From Antedon mediterranea (taxonomy: Eukaryota; Echinodermata; Crinoidea; Comatulida; Antedonidae): a stretch of 64,000 nt of DNA. The number at the start of each line of letters is the position of its first letter. Position 1 is the stretch's first letter. The notes below the pieces were generated by a model. The model saw only the letters and a program-made list of their open reading frames with translations. It did no database searches and was not told where the DNA came from. Shown here piece by piece: positions 1 to 12,030 of the stretch. The stretch lies in the NCBI RefSeq assembly GCF_964355755.1, contig NC_092673.1, positions 18,855,001-18,919,000 of the forward strand, given 5' to 3'. The position numbers and the translations under genes were made by a program.

Positions 1-129
1 AGAAAATTATTAAATTAGTTCACAAAGAAAGACCGAACCACAACAACAAACATCAACCTAGCGTTGTTACTCAGCATGGTCTATTCTTTACCGCGTAATA
101 ATCTACGCTAATTCCAAAAAAAAAGATTT

Positions 130-985
130 TAAAAAAGATTTCAAAAAAGGCGGATCATTTTGAAGTATCATAATAGTTATTAACTTTCACCAAAAATTAG
201 TCACAAAAAAAAGTCACAAAAAAAATCATTTAACTGAAATACAGAAATTTTTTTGTTCAAAAAATAACTTTCACTTTCAGTCAAAATTTTTGTTCAAAAC
301 ATATCCCATAATGCAATGAGCTTGTTTGGCTACGCTGTATGCATAATCATAAGACTTCCTCGTGACCTGTGTGAAAACACCTTCTCAACCGTGACTAGTT
401 GTAAACAATCCTAATTAGCATATGCATAATGCATACTCGTGGGTTTGAAATCTTTGTTTCCTATTGCTCGCGACGATTTTCCAGAGGAAATGTTAGATTT
501 AGGTTAGGTTAAGGCGACCTCGGTCGGACTCCTATGATGGCTCTCCAGGTGGTTCTATCTGTCATGGTTGTTGAAAGCTCTTCTACTTTAAGTCCAGTGT
601 CCTTAATTAGAGTGTCTAGGTAGGAGGTTGTAGGACGCCCTGGATTCCGATGTCCATGTTGTGGTCTCCATAGAATGAGGTTTGAGATGATTTCCTCTCT
701 GCTTCGGAAACAGTTACCAGCAAATCTCAATCGTCTCTCTTTGATTTTCTCTAAGATGGGAGGGAGATCACCATAATAGCTCTTTGTTGGTCAACCTTTC
801 TTTCCAGCTGAAATGTAATCATACGAAATGTAATCAAACTAATTTACCTGTTAATTATGTAAACTTTTTGTTTTTGGCTCGAATTTTCGACTTGTGAATA
901 ACTTTAATATTATTTTGATATGGCCAATTTAAATTTAGAATATTTTTACCTTCATTTTTTGTGTTTCAAGGGACAATACATCTTT
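130..985. repeat. Dispersed repeat, copy 1 (interrupted)
   Basis: This stretch matches 16860-17340 over most of its length (shared stretches around the Asn/His-poor AT-rich text beginning TCATTTTGAAGTA and ending GGGACAATACATCTTTA). The second copy is continuous where this one carries about 330 bp of LINE sequence (487-812), so this copy was interrupted after it inserted. The family is not identified; no coding potential is seen. Confidence 0.7.
487..812 (-). mobile_element. LINE reverse-transcriptase C-terminal fragment
   Basis: Read on the minus strand, about 795-509 encodes a tail typical of LINE reverse transcriptases: an ERRLRFAGNCFR segment, then LILWRPQHGHRNPGRP, then DTGLKVEELSTTMTDRTTWR before a stop near 509. 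Only this C-terminal end is present, so it is a 5'-truncated dead copy. GAAATGT lies on both sides (about 488 and 813), which could be the target-site duplication. The clade cannot be assigned from the tail alone. Confidence 0.65.
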
Positions 986-2890
986 AAATTTAATATTAAT
1001 TTTTTCTACTAGAAATGAGTTACTGTAAATACTATAGATATATTATTAAACTATCCTTCATGAAAACACGTCAACAACAACATGCTTTTTATTCGGCAGT
1101 TTTTTCTAAATAAATTGCATAAAACAAACAATTGAATATCCAAATAGCATTTAATATGATGTTAGCATATAGTTGATAACATTTTTTATCATGAAAACAC
1201 TACAGGTGGTCCAGGCTTAGATTAGTGTGACCGTCACAAAAAGGTACATACATCCTGACTTATAGCAGCGCCCTACCACATGGACAATATTACAGACAGG
1301 GAAAACTGCGGATTACTCATTCTTCTGATATTCTTTAGTAAAACAAAAATAACATGCGTTTTCAGGGGATTTCCGGAAACCATGTTAATTAAAGAATCGT
1401 ACCTCCTGAATGGAGGATCGTATTTAAATCAGCACTATAAAGAGTGTCTGACCACCTGTTAAAATACAACCAATATGAATCAAAGAAGAATACATTCTGG
1501 TCAAGAGGGCCATACAAGCATTAATGCTTTAAAGACCCTTTCCCTACAATTTGTGACGTTTTGTAAAAATAGTGCATAAAACTTTTAAAACATTAACTTA
1601 GGTCATTCCATGTCTTAAATGTAAGTTTTATGGTAAATTATGACAAAAAGTGAGAAACAATGCACTACCTAAGTAGCTCGCGGTGAATGACCTCTCGTTG
1701 ACGGTCTTTAGACCTAGCCTAGCTAGGCTTAATTTTGTAGGTCTAGCTGGTAAACATTAGTAACGTACGAACATCGTACGCTAGCTAATACCTAGCCTGA
1801 CGTTGTATAGTTGCTGCATTAATTGTCTTTCTATTTTTGCCAGACTCTGTTGATACGAATTGGGGAAAACCTGGTATTTTCGCTGAAAAGTTAAGAGTCT
1901 TCCATTTGTTTTGGCCTCACGATCGATCGATCGAAAAGTGGGTGAAGTACACCAGAAGAAAAACAAAAATATCAATCTGCGTGCAATGCATTTTGGGATT
2001 TATAGTGGGCCGCTAAAATTACTAGAATCAACTTATTTTTCACATTTTTAACCGTTTAAAGACGAAAAAAGTTATCTCAATAGGACCATACATATTGTAT
2101 TTATTTTACAATAAATGTAGTTTGTGACCTTAAATTAGAACTAAAAAACGTAGGGACTTTAAGTCTTGAAAGGTAGATCCAGGACCAGGTAGTTGATAAC
2201 AATCACTATCATCAGGCCTAAATATGGGTTTACAAGGATATCAGTCAGCTTTTATTTTGGTATTTGTATGGCGCACCACAATCTATCTGCTATGCCACCA
2301 TGCTTTTGATAATTTTGAACTAGGGCTAGGCAGTGCCATTGTTAACCCACTCACTATAGTTCATCCTCATTATCACTTTGGTAATAGTAGTGTACAATGA
2401 TTAACAGAGTATTGACATATTTCATTTTATTATCACTCTGTGTAAATATAACCAAAATGGTAATAGTACAGAGAGTTATAAACTGCTGTGTGTTCTATTT
2501 ATTATCTTTGTTTAACATTAGAATACAATGTTAATATTAAATCTATGGTAAAGATTATCTATAAACAATTGTATAACAGGAACTCAATAAACAAAACAAA
2601 CAAATCATTAATAACAATTTCTACCCTGGTTTTCTGTATAAGTGTTATAATGAACTTGTTATCATATAAACTGTCTGACCAGAGCAATATGTATAACAAA
2701 TATATTTTGATTATAAAGATAATAAATGTTTGCTAAAGTATTCTGACTGTATATAGACCCTGAACCAGACCAGATCAAATGTGAGATAACAAATTACCTA
2801 TCAGAGGTCCCTGTAGCCCATTCAAATAAGACCAATTTTGACAAATATAGTCAGGGCCGTACACAGGATTTTATTTGGGTGGATGCTGAT
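986..2890. other. Gene-free AT-rich stretch
   Basis: Only short open frames (up to about 80 codons) without family resemblance, splice structure or codon bias were seen. There are weak local duplications around 2330-2480. I support no gene or RNA here. Confidence 0.5.
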
Positions 2891-2989
2891 TAATATATTT
2901 TGGACCATTTTCATAATATTGAGTGAAGACGATAAGACCCTATAAATGTGGACCTTTTGCAATTGGGGAGGGGGGGGGGGGGTGTGCGT

Positions 2990-4850
2990 CATCGTCGCCC
3001 CATCGCAAAGTAGCCCCATACAAAGTCACCCAATACAAAGTCTCCCCATCGCAAAGTCGCCCCATAACAAAGTCGCCCCATCGCAAAGTCGCCCACGGTT
3101 TTATTTCGGTATGACTATGAAGCGCCGTCGCTGGTAGTACGCTGTTGTTTTAATCATATCGGTTGCGTTTGATATTGATCGTTACTTTGGTCGCGCTAAA
3201 TGTCGTATACATTTTAATGTTTATCCTATTATATATGTAATTTGTGGTTTAATTTTTATTTTACAGGTTTTAATGGAGTGATAGTGAGTGAAATAGTTCC
3301 TTGTTTGAAAGTTCTAAAAAGATTATCCCTGATTTATAGTTTCGAAAATGTTAATTTAATATGATTTTAAAATTAGTTACGAATCTTTCTTCAACCTACC
3401 CGTGGATACCAGCTCATTTTTTAGGATAATATATAAAATGTATAAATGTGTAGTAGGCCTTCGTATAGATTAGTTAAAACAATAACAGCGTTGTAAAGAC
3501 AATGAGTGTTATAGGCTACTTATTGATCCTTTTGCATTTATTGACAAGTTATGTGTATATTGTTATTTAATTTTATTATGACTTTTCAAAATGAAGAAAT
3601 AAAAAATACTCCAAAAAAAAAAAGGATTTCATCGCCGATATGATCGTTTTATACATGCAGGTATTTTAGCAAAATTAAAACGCTACATTTTGACCATGGA
3701 AAAACCATCGTATATACAGTATTTTTTAAAAAGGGGAATCCCCGACGGTCAGCAGAAAGACGTAGCAGCTGTGGAAAAACAGATACCAGAAGGCGCAGCT
3801 CCGATTGGTTTCAGATTGCGAGTCGCCTTTTATTCGACAGTACAGTGATCATTTTAAGTGTAGAAATTCTTTTCAACCCTTTTGGTTATAGAACATTCTA
3901 ATTATCATGCCTAATAAATATCCTCATATCGGGTGTTTATTTAATTTTAAATTAAAAAAGACAGTGAAGAGGCACGGAATAATACGTACACGGACGTACG
4001 ACGAATAAACACACGCACGCCGTCATCATTTACGACATATAGGCCTAGTGGTGATATATGATGCAATTTTATAATGGATAATGATGGGATTGCCTTTCCA
4101 GGCTTATAATCAATGTTAACTGTAATACTAATAGTAAACTGAATGTTTATAAATAAATTGTTTTACGTAATTTGTTGCATATAAAATAAGACACAGACGT
4201 AGCCTATGTTCCGTTCACATTTAAATAATTATGTACGGTTAAATAACATTACGCCGAATAATACTATAATCTTAAACTATGTTTACAAATTGTCATTTTT
4301 TAAGGCACACATCTTTCTCATCATACACCTGTAAAATAAAAAAAAATCAATTATTAATATAGCCCTAATAATAATAAATATTCATCGACCAAAGTAAAAA
4401 TAATCTAGATCGTAACTTCATTTTATCGCGACCAAAATTAAACACGACCGATTTCAAACGCGACTGATATCATCGTAAAACTCCGGTGGAGTTTCCCCAT
4501 CTTCAGATGGTGCGTTGTATAGCGCGACAACGGCGGAGTAATTACGGGGGTTTCCCTCTGGTGAGCTCAGTGATGCGACCGCGGAGTGATTAGTCGGGGG
4601 ATTCCTCTCTGATGATGGGGGAGCGTGCCGATCGTGTGACCTGAGACTACATGGCGGGGCTTTCCATTTTATGCCTACACGTTCTGTGTTATTTTGTGTA
4701 TTATTGTGACATTTTACGCACTTGTAAACTATTTTAACGTGTTGGGGCGACTTTGCGATGGGGCGACTTTCCGATGAGGCGACTGTGTCAGGGCGACTTT
4801 GTTTTGGGGCGACTTTGGATGGGGCGACTTTGCGATGGGGCGACTTGACT
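2990..4850. mobile_element. Foldback-type element with 15-16-bp sub-repeat arms
   Basis: The left arm (about 2995-3100) is made of imperfect copies of a 15-16-bp unit, GCCCCATCGCAAAGTC. The right arm (about 4740-4848) has the same unit in reverse complement, GGGGCGACTTTGCGAT, six to seven times. Inverted arms built from short tandem repeats are the hallmark of foldback transposons (sea-urchin TU and Drosophila FB elements). The 1.6-kb interior shows no transposase frame, so the copy looks non-autonomous. A clear target-site duplication was not found, so the outer limits are approximate. Confidence 0.6.
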
Positions 4851-4869
4851 AGCATCCAGACCGTGATCC

Positions 4870-5310
4870 ATGCAAAGTTTAGAAGAAAATAGAGTGCAAA
4901 GGCTTTGCCACTATGGCTATGTTGAAAAAAACCCTTATGACATTTTCTTTAAAGAAATTTAATTTCTTAATTGTAGAAACAAACCCATTTTGAGTAAGAA
5001 ATAGAAAAATGTGAAACTAGAGAAATAAAAGAGGATAAATTATGTTTTTTAATAATTTTTCTGTATATAACATACTCAATGTTTGACAATTTCATAGCTA
5101 ACAAGCTTACATTGAGAAAAACAAGGGGCCTGATTATTATTAATGACCATTGTGTGTTTGTGTTTACTGTTTGCCTGTTGCCCCTAGATACAGCCAAACA
5201 AATCCTATCAAAATCATTATCGTCAGTTTAATATTAACTTTGTATTTAAACAAAAGATAAAGTAAAAATCATCTGATTGTTTGAAACATGTATAAAGGTT
5301 ATAGAAATGT
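4870..5310. other. Gene-free stretch
   Basis: AT-rich sequence between the foldback element and the 89-bp array. The one short minus-strand frame (4967-5197) has no recognisable content. Confidence 0.5.
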
Positions 5311-5320
5311 TTGGTTATTA

Positions 5321-6200
5321 CTTTATGATCCATTTATTAATAGACTAAAATGCACTGCTTCAGCAGGGCTGTTAGTCAGGGTATTTGTGTGGGGCATTGT
5401 ACTACCTTACTTTATGATCCATTTATTAATAGACTAAAATGCACTGCTTCCCCAGGGCTGTTAGTCAGGGTATTTGTGTGGGGTATTGTACTACCTTACT
5501 TTATGATCCATTTATAAATAGACTAAAATGCACTGCTTCCCCAGGGCTGTTAGTCAGGGTATTTGTGTGGGGTATTGTACTACCTTACTTTATGATCCAT
5601 TTATAAATAGACTAAAATGCACTGCTTCCCCAGGGCTGTTAGTCAGGGTATTTGTGTGGGGTATTGTACTACCTTACTTTATGATCCATTTATAAATAGA
5701 CTAAAATGTACTGCTTCCCCAGGGCTGTTAGTCAGGGTATTTGTGTGGGGTATTGTACTACCTTACTTTATGATCCATTTATTAATAGACTAAAATGCAC
5801 TGCTTCCCCAGGGCTGTTAGTCAGGGTATTTGTGTGGGGTATTGTACTACCTTACTTTATGATCCATTTATTAATAGACTAAAATGCACTGCTTCCACAG
5901 GGCTGTTAGTCAGGGTATTTGTGTGGGGTATTGTACTACCTTACTTTATGATCCATTTATTAATAGACTAAAATACACTGCTTTCCCAGGGCTGTTAGTC
6001 AGGGTATTTGTGTGGGGTATTGTACTACCTTACTTTATGATCCATTTATTGATAGACTAAAATGCACTGCTTCCCCAGGGCTGTTAGTCAGGGTATTTGT
6101 GTGGGGTATTGTACTACCTTACTTTATGATCCATTTATTAATAGACTAAAATACACTGCTTCCCCAGGGCTGTTAGTCAAGGGTACTTGTGTGAGGTATG
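5321..6200. repeat. 89-bp tandem array, about 10 copies
   Basis: The marker CTTTATGATC recurs at 5321, 5410, 5499, 5588, 5677, 5766, 5855, 5944, 6033 and 6122, an exact 89-bp spacing. Copies differ by a few substitutions and the last one decays near 6196. No frame crosses the array. It is unrelated in sequence to the 88-bp satellite at 31 kb and 52-61 kb. Confidence 0.95.
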
Positions 6201-6204
6201 CAGT

Positions 6205-7035
6205 AATACGATAGTTTAGTTTAGTTCTGTAGTTATAATGCTTTATATTTCACATGACAGAAGATTGTAAAAATCTGTTGAATCAGTAAGTTTGTCTAAC
6301 CTGCATAACATAATGCCACACTCATTTTGGTAGAAATACACTAGGAGTAGATCCAGGATTTAGAGGGGAGGGCTAATAATAGACTGGGGAAAGAAGCCTA
6401 GGCCCCATGGTTCTAATCAAAATTTTAAAATGTCCTCTTTCGCCATGCTTTTATAAAGTCTCCCATTTAATTTTTATGATTTCGGACCTCCACATACTAA
6501 AATGGCAGTGTGAAATAACACTTTTGGTTTTTAATAATAAATGAACAATAAATGATATAATTATTGAATAAAGAATTGTTTATCTCATAATAAATATATT
6601 TAATTTAAAATAAAGTTCAGTTCTTATTGTAATATCCATTTTTTTTTTATCCATAATTGTTATTTTTTTAATATTTTGTATAAAGACTAGACTGCTCACA
6701 ATAAAATACATTTAGTGGTTTTTGTTTCATTTATGAATTTTTTAATTAATAATTTATAATTAGGTGATACATTTAATATAGCTTAGTGCATTCTCCATAA
6801 CAATTTCTGATAAATAAAAAAAAGGTAATGTAATGTGAAGTAGGTTAGACCTCCCTACTGTTAGGAGATACATTTATACCATTACTGTATATTATTATCA
6901 CTTTGCCATATATTATACTGTATATATATATATATATATAAATGTTCGGTTCAATGTAACCGTCTAGAAAGTGCTCAATACGGTAAAGTAGAGCTAAAAT
7001 ATACGTTAAGTCTGGAAAAGAAGTAAAAACTACAG
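6205..7035. other. Gene-free stretch with a TA microsatellite
   Basis: AT-rich sequence with a (TA)n run near 6918-6942. No coding or RNA signal was seen except that the following hammerhead ribozyme probably belongs to an interspersed element starting in this area. Confidence 0.5.
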
Positions 7036-7039
7036 TTTG

Positions 7040-7088
7040 GTCTCTACAGGCTTGTTTCGTGAGTCGTGCAACTCACTCATCAGGAGAC
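7040..7088 (-). ncRNA. Type I hammerhead self-cleaving ribozyme
   Basis: Reading the minus strand from 7088: stem I 5' strand GTCTC; core CTGATGA; stem II GTGAGT / ACTCAC (six pairs, loop TGCACG); core GAA; stem III ACA / TGT with loop AGCC, which includes the A15.1-U16.1 pair; H17 = A, then stem I 3' strand GAGAC. Every conserved core base is present and all three stems pair without mismatch. Cleavage would fall between 7045 and 7044. The very short stem III is typical of ribozymes carried by Penelope-like retroelements and animal retrozymes. A neighbouring palindrome (7214-7301) suggests the host is an interspersed element. Confidence 0.85.
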
Positions 7089-7213
7089 TATAATGAGAAG
7101 AATCAATTACAACGCTGCTTATAAGCACATTTACTTGTAGAATTAGCATTTACAGGTGATATGTTTTGGAATGTCAGCTGTTATGTAACAATGCTTTCTT
7201 TCTGTGCCGGCCG

Positions 7214-7301
7214 GCAGTCTCATAGGTACAATTACTAACAACCTGGTATATATATATATATATATACACCAGGTTGTTAGTAATTGTACCTATGAGACTG
7301 C
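7214..7301. repeat. 34-bp-arm palindrome around a TA microsatellite
   Basis: Two perfect or near-perfect inverted arms, 7214-7247 and 7268-7301 (GCAGTCTCATAGGTAC... and its complement), enclose about 20 bp of TA repeats. It would extrude as a long hairpin. It lies 130 bp from the hammerhead ribozyme and may be the junction of the same element. Confidence 0.9.
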
Positions 7302-7304
7302 TCA

Positions 7305-7808
7305 TAACTCAAGTTGTCAGAGACACTTGTTTGATATTCCATATATATTCCATCAGTCCTAATACGAATACTGAGATAGCTAAACTAAATGCTGTTAAAG
7401 TCTATTGACTAGAAGTCTGTTTGACTGTTTTGAACAACTGAAGTAAAGCTTTATATTAGCCTTGGGCTCAGCTATATTTGTAAGTCTTGAATTTCTTTAT
7501 GTATTTTGATTGTGTGTTACCACCATCTTATACTTTGATAATTATTTCATATTATTAATTAATCTTTATCTTTATAATCATTTTAATTGATTTTGTTATC
7601 TTTTGCTTTTCTGTTTGAAGAATAAAACGTAGATTAGATTATAACTTATCCTTTGTATTGCCTATCTTCTGTTTGTGCCTTGTATGTAACAAACGGATAT
7701 CTTTTTTCTATAATTAACCAGTATCAGTAGGTCTATAAATAATATTATAAATACTATTATCACAACATAAAATGCCATAGTAGCCTCTACTAAACAACCA
7801 GAGCCTCC
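7305..7808. other. Gene-free stretch
   Basis: AT-rich sequence with no supported gene; the minus-strand frame 7662-7970 runs into the terminal repeat of the following transposon and is not a gene. Confidence 0.5.
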
Positions 7809-7810
7809 TA

Positions 7811-9420
7811 GGGCCTGTTTCTGCTGCATAAAAAATAACCAGTTAAAATCGGTGTGAATAAAATAAAATCGGTGTGAATAAATTAACTCCATTTTCTTGG
7901 CAGCAGAAACAGGACAAATTTGTGGTAACCGGTTAAAAGGCAGCGCAAAATAACCGGTTAAAAACACCAATTTAAATCGGTGTTAGAACGCCATTTTACC
8001 GGTTATCGCTGAGCAATTCTTAGCTGCAACACGAAATAACGGTTATTTGATTGACAGTTGTGACCCCGGGTCAGATACCGTCGCATACGGTGTGTGTTTT
8101 CCTCGTGGTTTTGACAGTCGAACGAAGAAGTGAACATGTATGTGGATGAATGAAATCACAAGATATGTTATTCAGTTGTGGGGGGAGAGAAAGTACGGGG
8201 AAGGATGGCAGGCAATAGAAAAGAATCACAGATAATAAATAAGAGCATTTTTGCGAAAGTAAAAGAGGAATTTCGGGTGGAGTTCCGGGGACTACCCAAG
8301 CTAAGCAATTTGAGGCGTTAGTACACGCTCGCGAAGGGTATGGATGGTCCTATATAAACACCAAAACGGAAACAAAAGGGACTCAGAATGTTGCAAATAC
8401 CTACCAAACGATAGTAGATAATGGTTAATTAATTATGAAAACCCAAATTTTATAGCAAAAATCATCCGAATTTATGTTATAAACGATGAATTTAGCAACA
8501 AAAACTTAATCCAAACGAGCGTATTTTTATGGCACGCCCTTAGTGCCTTTAATAGGAGAACAATGAACAATCTTACTTTGATCGTTTTACATATAATTTT
8601 TTTAGAAAAACATCACATCGACCGAAAACAAAGGTTATCAGAGCTTTTGATAATATATTAAATATGATTTTATTAAGCATTTAAATGTGTTATTATTTAT
8701 GTTAGTACATAAATATACGAAACAATGTTTAATACTCATTATTCTATTAAAGGCACTATGACGTGCGTGCGATATTCTATGACTTGGATACTCTCGTTTG
8801 ATTTAAGTTTTTGTGGCTAAACTCGTCGATTTTAACATAAATTCGGACGATTTTTGCTATAAAAGTTGGGGTTTCATAATTAATTAACAATTATCTACTC
8901 TCGTTTGGTAGGTATTGCAACGTTCTAAGTCTCATTTTTGTTTCCGTTTGGTTTTTTGTAGGACCGCGCTCGCGAAAGACAACAGTCGTTCACGTGGGAA
9001 GGGCCGTATCATCATCGCCTTTGTTGAGGAATTTTAGGCTAGATAAAAATTATCCTAGGCGATCGGGCGCTGCACGACCCTCCCCATGTTATTGAAGGCG
9101 CCATGAGAATTAATTTTATTAGCGATATAGTAAGTAGGCTTTACAAAAAAACAAAACTTGTAGACCTGTAGACAACATTTTTATTATTTTAAACGTGTGT
9201 ACTGTGACGATGTCGATGTAAACAAACAGCCAACTTACTACTTCCGTCTGAGTGTATTGCATTTTGGGTAATGATGACGTTTTGCTCGACGACCACCCAT
9301 AGATTTAACCGGTTATTTCGGAGCACAATTTGAGCAGAAACGCGGTCTTGTTATTGTTATCTATTTTTAATCTATTTTAAAATAACCGGTTAAATTGCGT
9401 TGTGCAGCAGAAACAGACCC
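7811..9420. mobile_element. Non-autonomous PIF/Harbinger-like DNA element
   Basis: Terminal inverted repeats GGGCCTGTTTCTGCTGCA (7811) and its complement ending at 9420 (one mismatch) bound a 1.6-kb element. The flanking trinucleotides are CTA and TTA, near the 3-bp TWA duplication of PIF/Harbinger, and TIRs beginning GGGYCTGTTTC are common in that superfamily. Subterminal AACCGGTTA motifs recur at both ends. No transposase frame remains. A second palindromic element is nested inside (8336-8967). Confidence 0.65.
8336..8967. mobile_element. Nested long-TIR element flanked by 9-bp repeats
   Basis: Two inverted arms of about 250 bp face each other; for example ACCTACCAAACGA near 8400 is matched by TCGTTTGGTAGGT near 8910. 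The pair is bounded by direct copies of GCTCGCGAA (8327-8335 and 8968-8976). A 9-bp duplication with long TIRs is what Mutator-like (MULE) elements leave, but the first 8-10 bp of the two ends do not match, so the assignment is tentative. No transposase is present. Confidence 0.5.
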
Positions 9421-9589
9421 TTAGCCTTAATATAAATTGTGTTTTATACCTAAACAATTCCTGGTAATCAAAATACACATTATTACCCCAAAGCACAAAA
9501 TATTATGAATTTGCACTTTTTTTATAAAGCTAACATTATATTATTATTGATAATTTGTGTATGTTATCCTATTTCTTATAGAATTACTT

Positions 9590-10068
9590 TACATTTACCT
9601 ACTCAACATGCAAGGTGTCCTTTAAATTGAGTAAATGGCTCAGCACAGAGATATATAAAGAGTTACAACATTGAATGATTACATGTACCTACTCAACATG
9701 CAAGGCATCCTTTAAATATAAAGAGTTACAACATTGAATGATTACATTTACCTACTCAACGTGCAAGGTGTCCTTTAAATATAAAGAGTTACAACATTGA
9801 ATGATTACATTTACCTACTCAATGTGCAAGGTGTCCTTTAAATATAAAGAGTTTAATAGTTACATCATTGAATGATTACATTTACCTACTCAACGTGCAA
9901 GGCGTCCTCTAAATATAAAGAGTTACAACATTGAATGATTACATTTACCTACTCAATGTGCAAGGTGTCCTTTAAATATAAAGAGTTACAACATTGAATG
10001 ATTACATTTACCTACTTAATGTGCAAGGTGTCCTTTAAATATAAATAGTTACAACATTGAATGATTCG
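9590..10068. repeat. 63-bp tandem array, about 7 copies
   Basis: The word ACCTACTCAA and the following GTGCAAGGTGTCCTTTAAAT recur at 9597, 9687, 9750, 9813, 9884, 9947 and 10010. The core period is 63 bp; the first interval (90) and the fourth (71) carry insertions. No coding signal. Confidence 0.93.
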
Positions 10069-10069
10069 A

Positions 10070-12030
10070 AGCCATTTTTGTGTCAAAGAATTCGTATGCT
10101 AAATTATTAATTTAAAAATATTACATAGTTAGTTGGGATGTTTTGTTCAAAAATCAAACTTTATAATGTACTAGCGCACGCGCATGCAGTTATTCTTTGC
10201 CGCAAGTACTTCTGTATACTTTGCACATCAATAATTCACCGTCAAATATGCAAATACATTTTTAAAAATATAAGAAAACATTTAAAATATTTTGTTGCTC
10301 CTATACTTTCCATGCGTTAATGGAGATAAATATGACATAATTTCATCTGTATATGACATGACTTAACCCAATGTCGTAACTCTTTAATTTTGTGGCTCCG
10401 GCTCCGCCCATAATGTCTCACATTCGTTTGCATTGGTCGAATAGGAATTATGATATCTTCCTAACACTATCTTGTTTATATTAAGTTTGCAAACGATAGA
10501 TAGGTAAACAAGACTTATATTTTCTATTATAGAGGCTAGCATGCAAGACTGATTAGGAAGTCATGTGACGCACAGAAGAAGTGACAATTTATAAACACCT
10601 TATAGTCAGGTAGCGTCTGTTGATGTAGAGCTGTTCAGTCGGACTGACGGACCAGTGGATGGAAGAACATTTCCAGAGATGTGTAATCCTGCAGAGTAAC
10701 TTTATGGTTACCAACAATTCTGTTGTTCAATAGTATTGTGAGTTTTTATGTTATTATAAATTTTTTTAATATTTCATAATACTGTAGGTGTACAGTGTAA
10801 TTTGAGTTATAAAAATGGTCATTTGTTATGAGAATTACACCAGTAGCCAGCTAGTAACAATGTAAAACTTTGGTTTAGTGGTTTATTTCCAAATGGGGAA
10901 GGTCGGACTTTTGTCGAAGGGAAAAGTTATTCATATTTTAAGTAAAGTCTAGTTATTTTGATTTCATATGCTCAGACTACATATGCTAGCTACTAAGTGT
11001 ATCCTTACCATTTGATTGACTGTATTTCATATGACGTGTTCATGCATTATTTTATCCAATTCCAATTACTATGGCATGATCAACTTTTGTTAACATTTTG
11101 AGAATTTTTGGTGGTGTGCTAGACTTGTAAATGTTTTTTTTAAATATTTTTTTTAACATTTTGAGAATTTTGGGTGGTGTGCTAGACTTGTAAATGTTTT
11201 TTTTTTTTTAAGCCTTTCTTTAACTAGGCTCTGCCTCATTGAATAGAACAGTCAAATATTCTCCCCATTCAACTTTATAAACATTCCTATAGAATCAAAA
11301 TGAGTACATTTAGGCAAAACATATGCTGTAAATTAATAGATGACAGGGACGGATGCAGGGTTGTTGCCCTAATGGCCCGGGCAACACCCTTAATTTCATA
11401 CTAAATGTTTTTTCCCATTTCATCGTATACAATCGTATATAATGTTATATAGAAGTCCAGGGCTGGAAAAGAATATCCGTAAATTGGCAGACTGCGCACA
11501 TATTTTTTTGTAGATATTTTTCTGACCATGCGCAGAATGAATTTCTGAATGAGTATAGTGGCTTGTGGTGCGTCATGAGAGGTACGAAAGAAGGCCAAAA
11601 TCCTGTCATATAGGGATCGTCGATTTGTCCATAATGATTGTGTTTTGCCGGCCGGATGTTTTCTATAATTTAAGGCCAAAAAATCATAATTATTATTTAT
11701 GTTTTAGTTTTTAGGCTAGTTAGGGACGTAGGGGGACACAACTAATCAAGCTCTTTTGAGTTTTTATGTGTTTCCTTTTCATCTTTTTTTATGTTCTCAT
11801 ATTGTATATTTTCATGATTGATGATGAATAAAGAATATTTGAATTGAAAAGGTTTCTTAATTTGTATTCATCATAAATGTTTGTGTTTCAACAATTTCCT
11901 TTTTTGGTTTAAACCAGGGCAGTTTTTGTATTGTCATTTTCACATCACTGATTCGTACCATATAATAGTACAAATTATGCTTAAAAGGGACATTTGAAAG
12001 TCAATGTAGAATTATGCATTATTTATTATT
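10070..12030. other. Gene-free stretch upstream of gene A
   Basis: No exon could be supported. It contains a tandem duplication of about 65 bp (11087-11215) and a LINE-like 3' tail near 11800-11850 (AATAAAGAATATTTGAATTG). If gene A has further 5' untranslated exons they may lie here, but nothing in the sequence identifies them. Confidence 0.45.

Noticed and set aside
2923-3137. Frames reading SPHRKVAP-type repeats
   Set aside because: Translations of the 16-bp foldback sub-repeat; the same happens at 4454-4855 on the minus strand.
10585-10640. TATAAA-like box with a possible initiator upstream of gene A
   Set aside because: Such words are expected by chance in AT-rich DNA, and no donor for a 5' exon could be tied to it.
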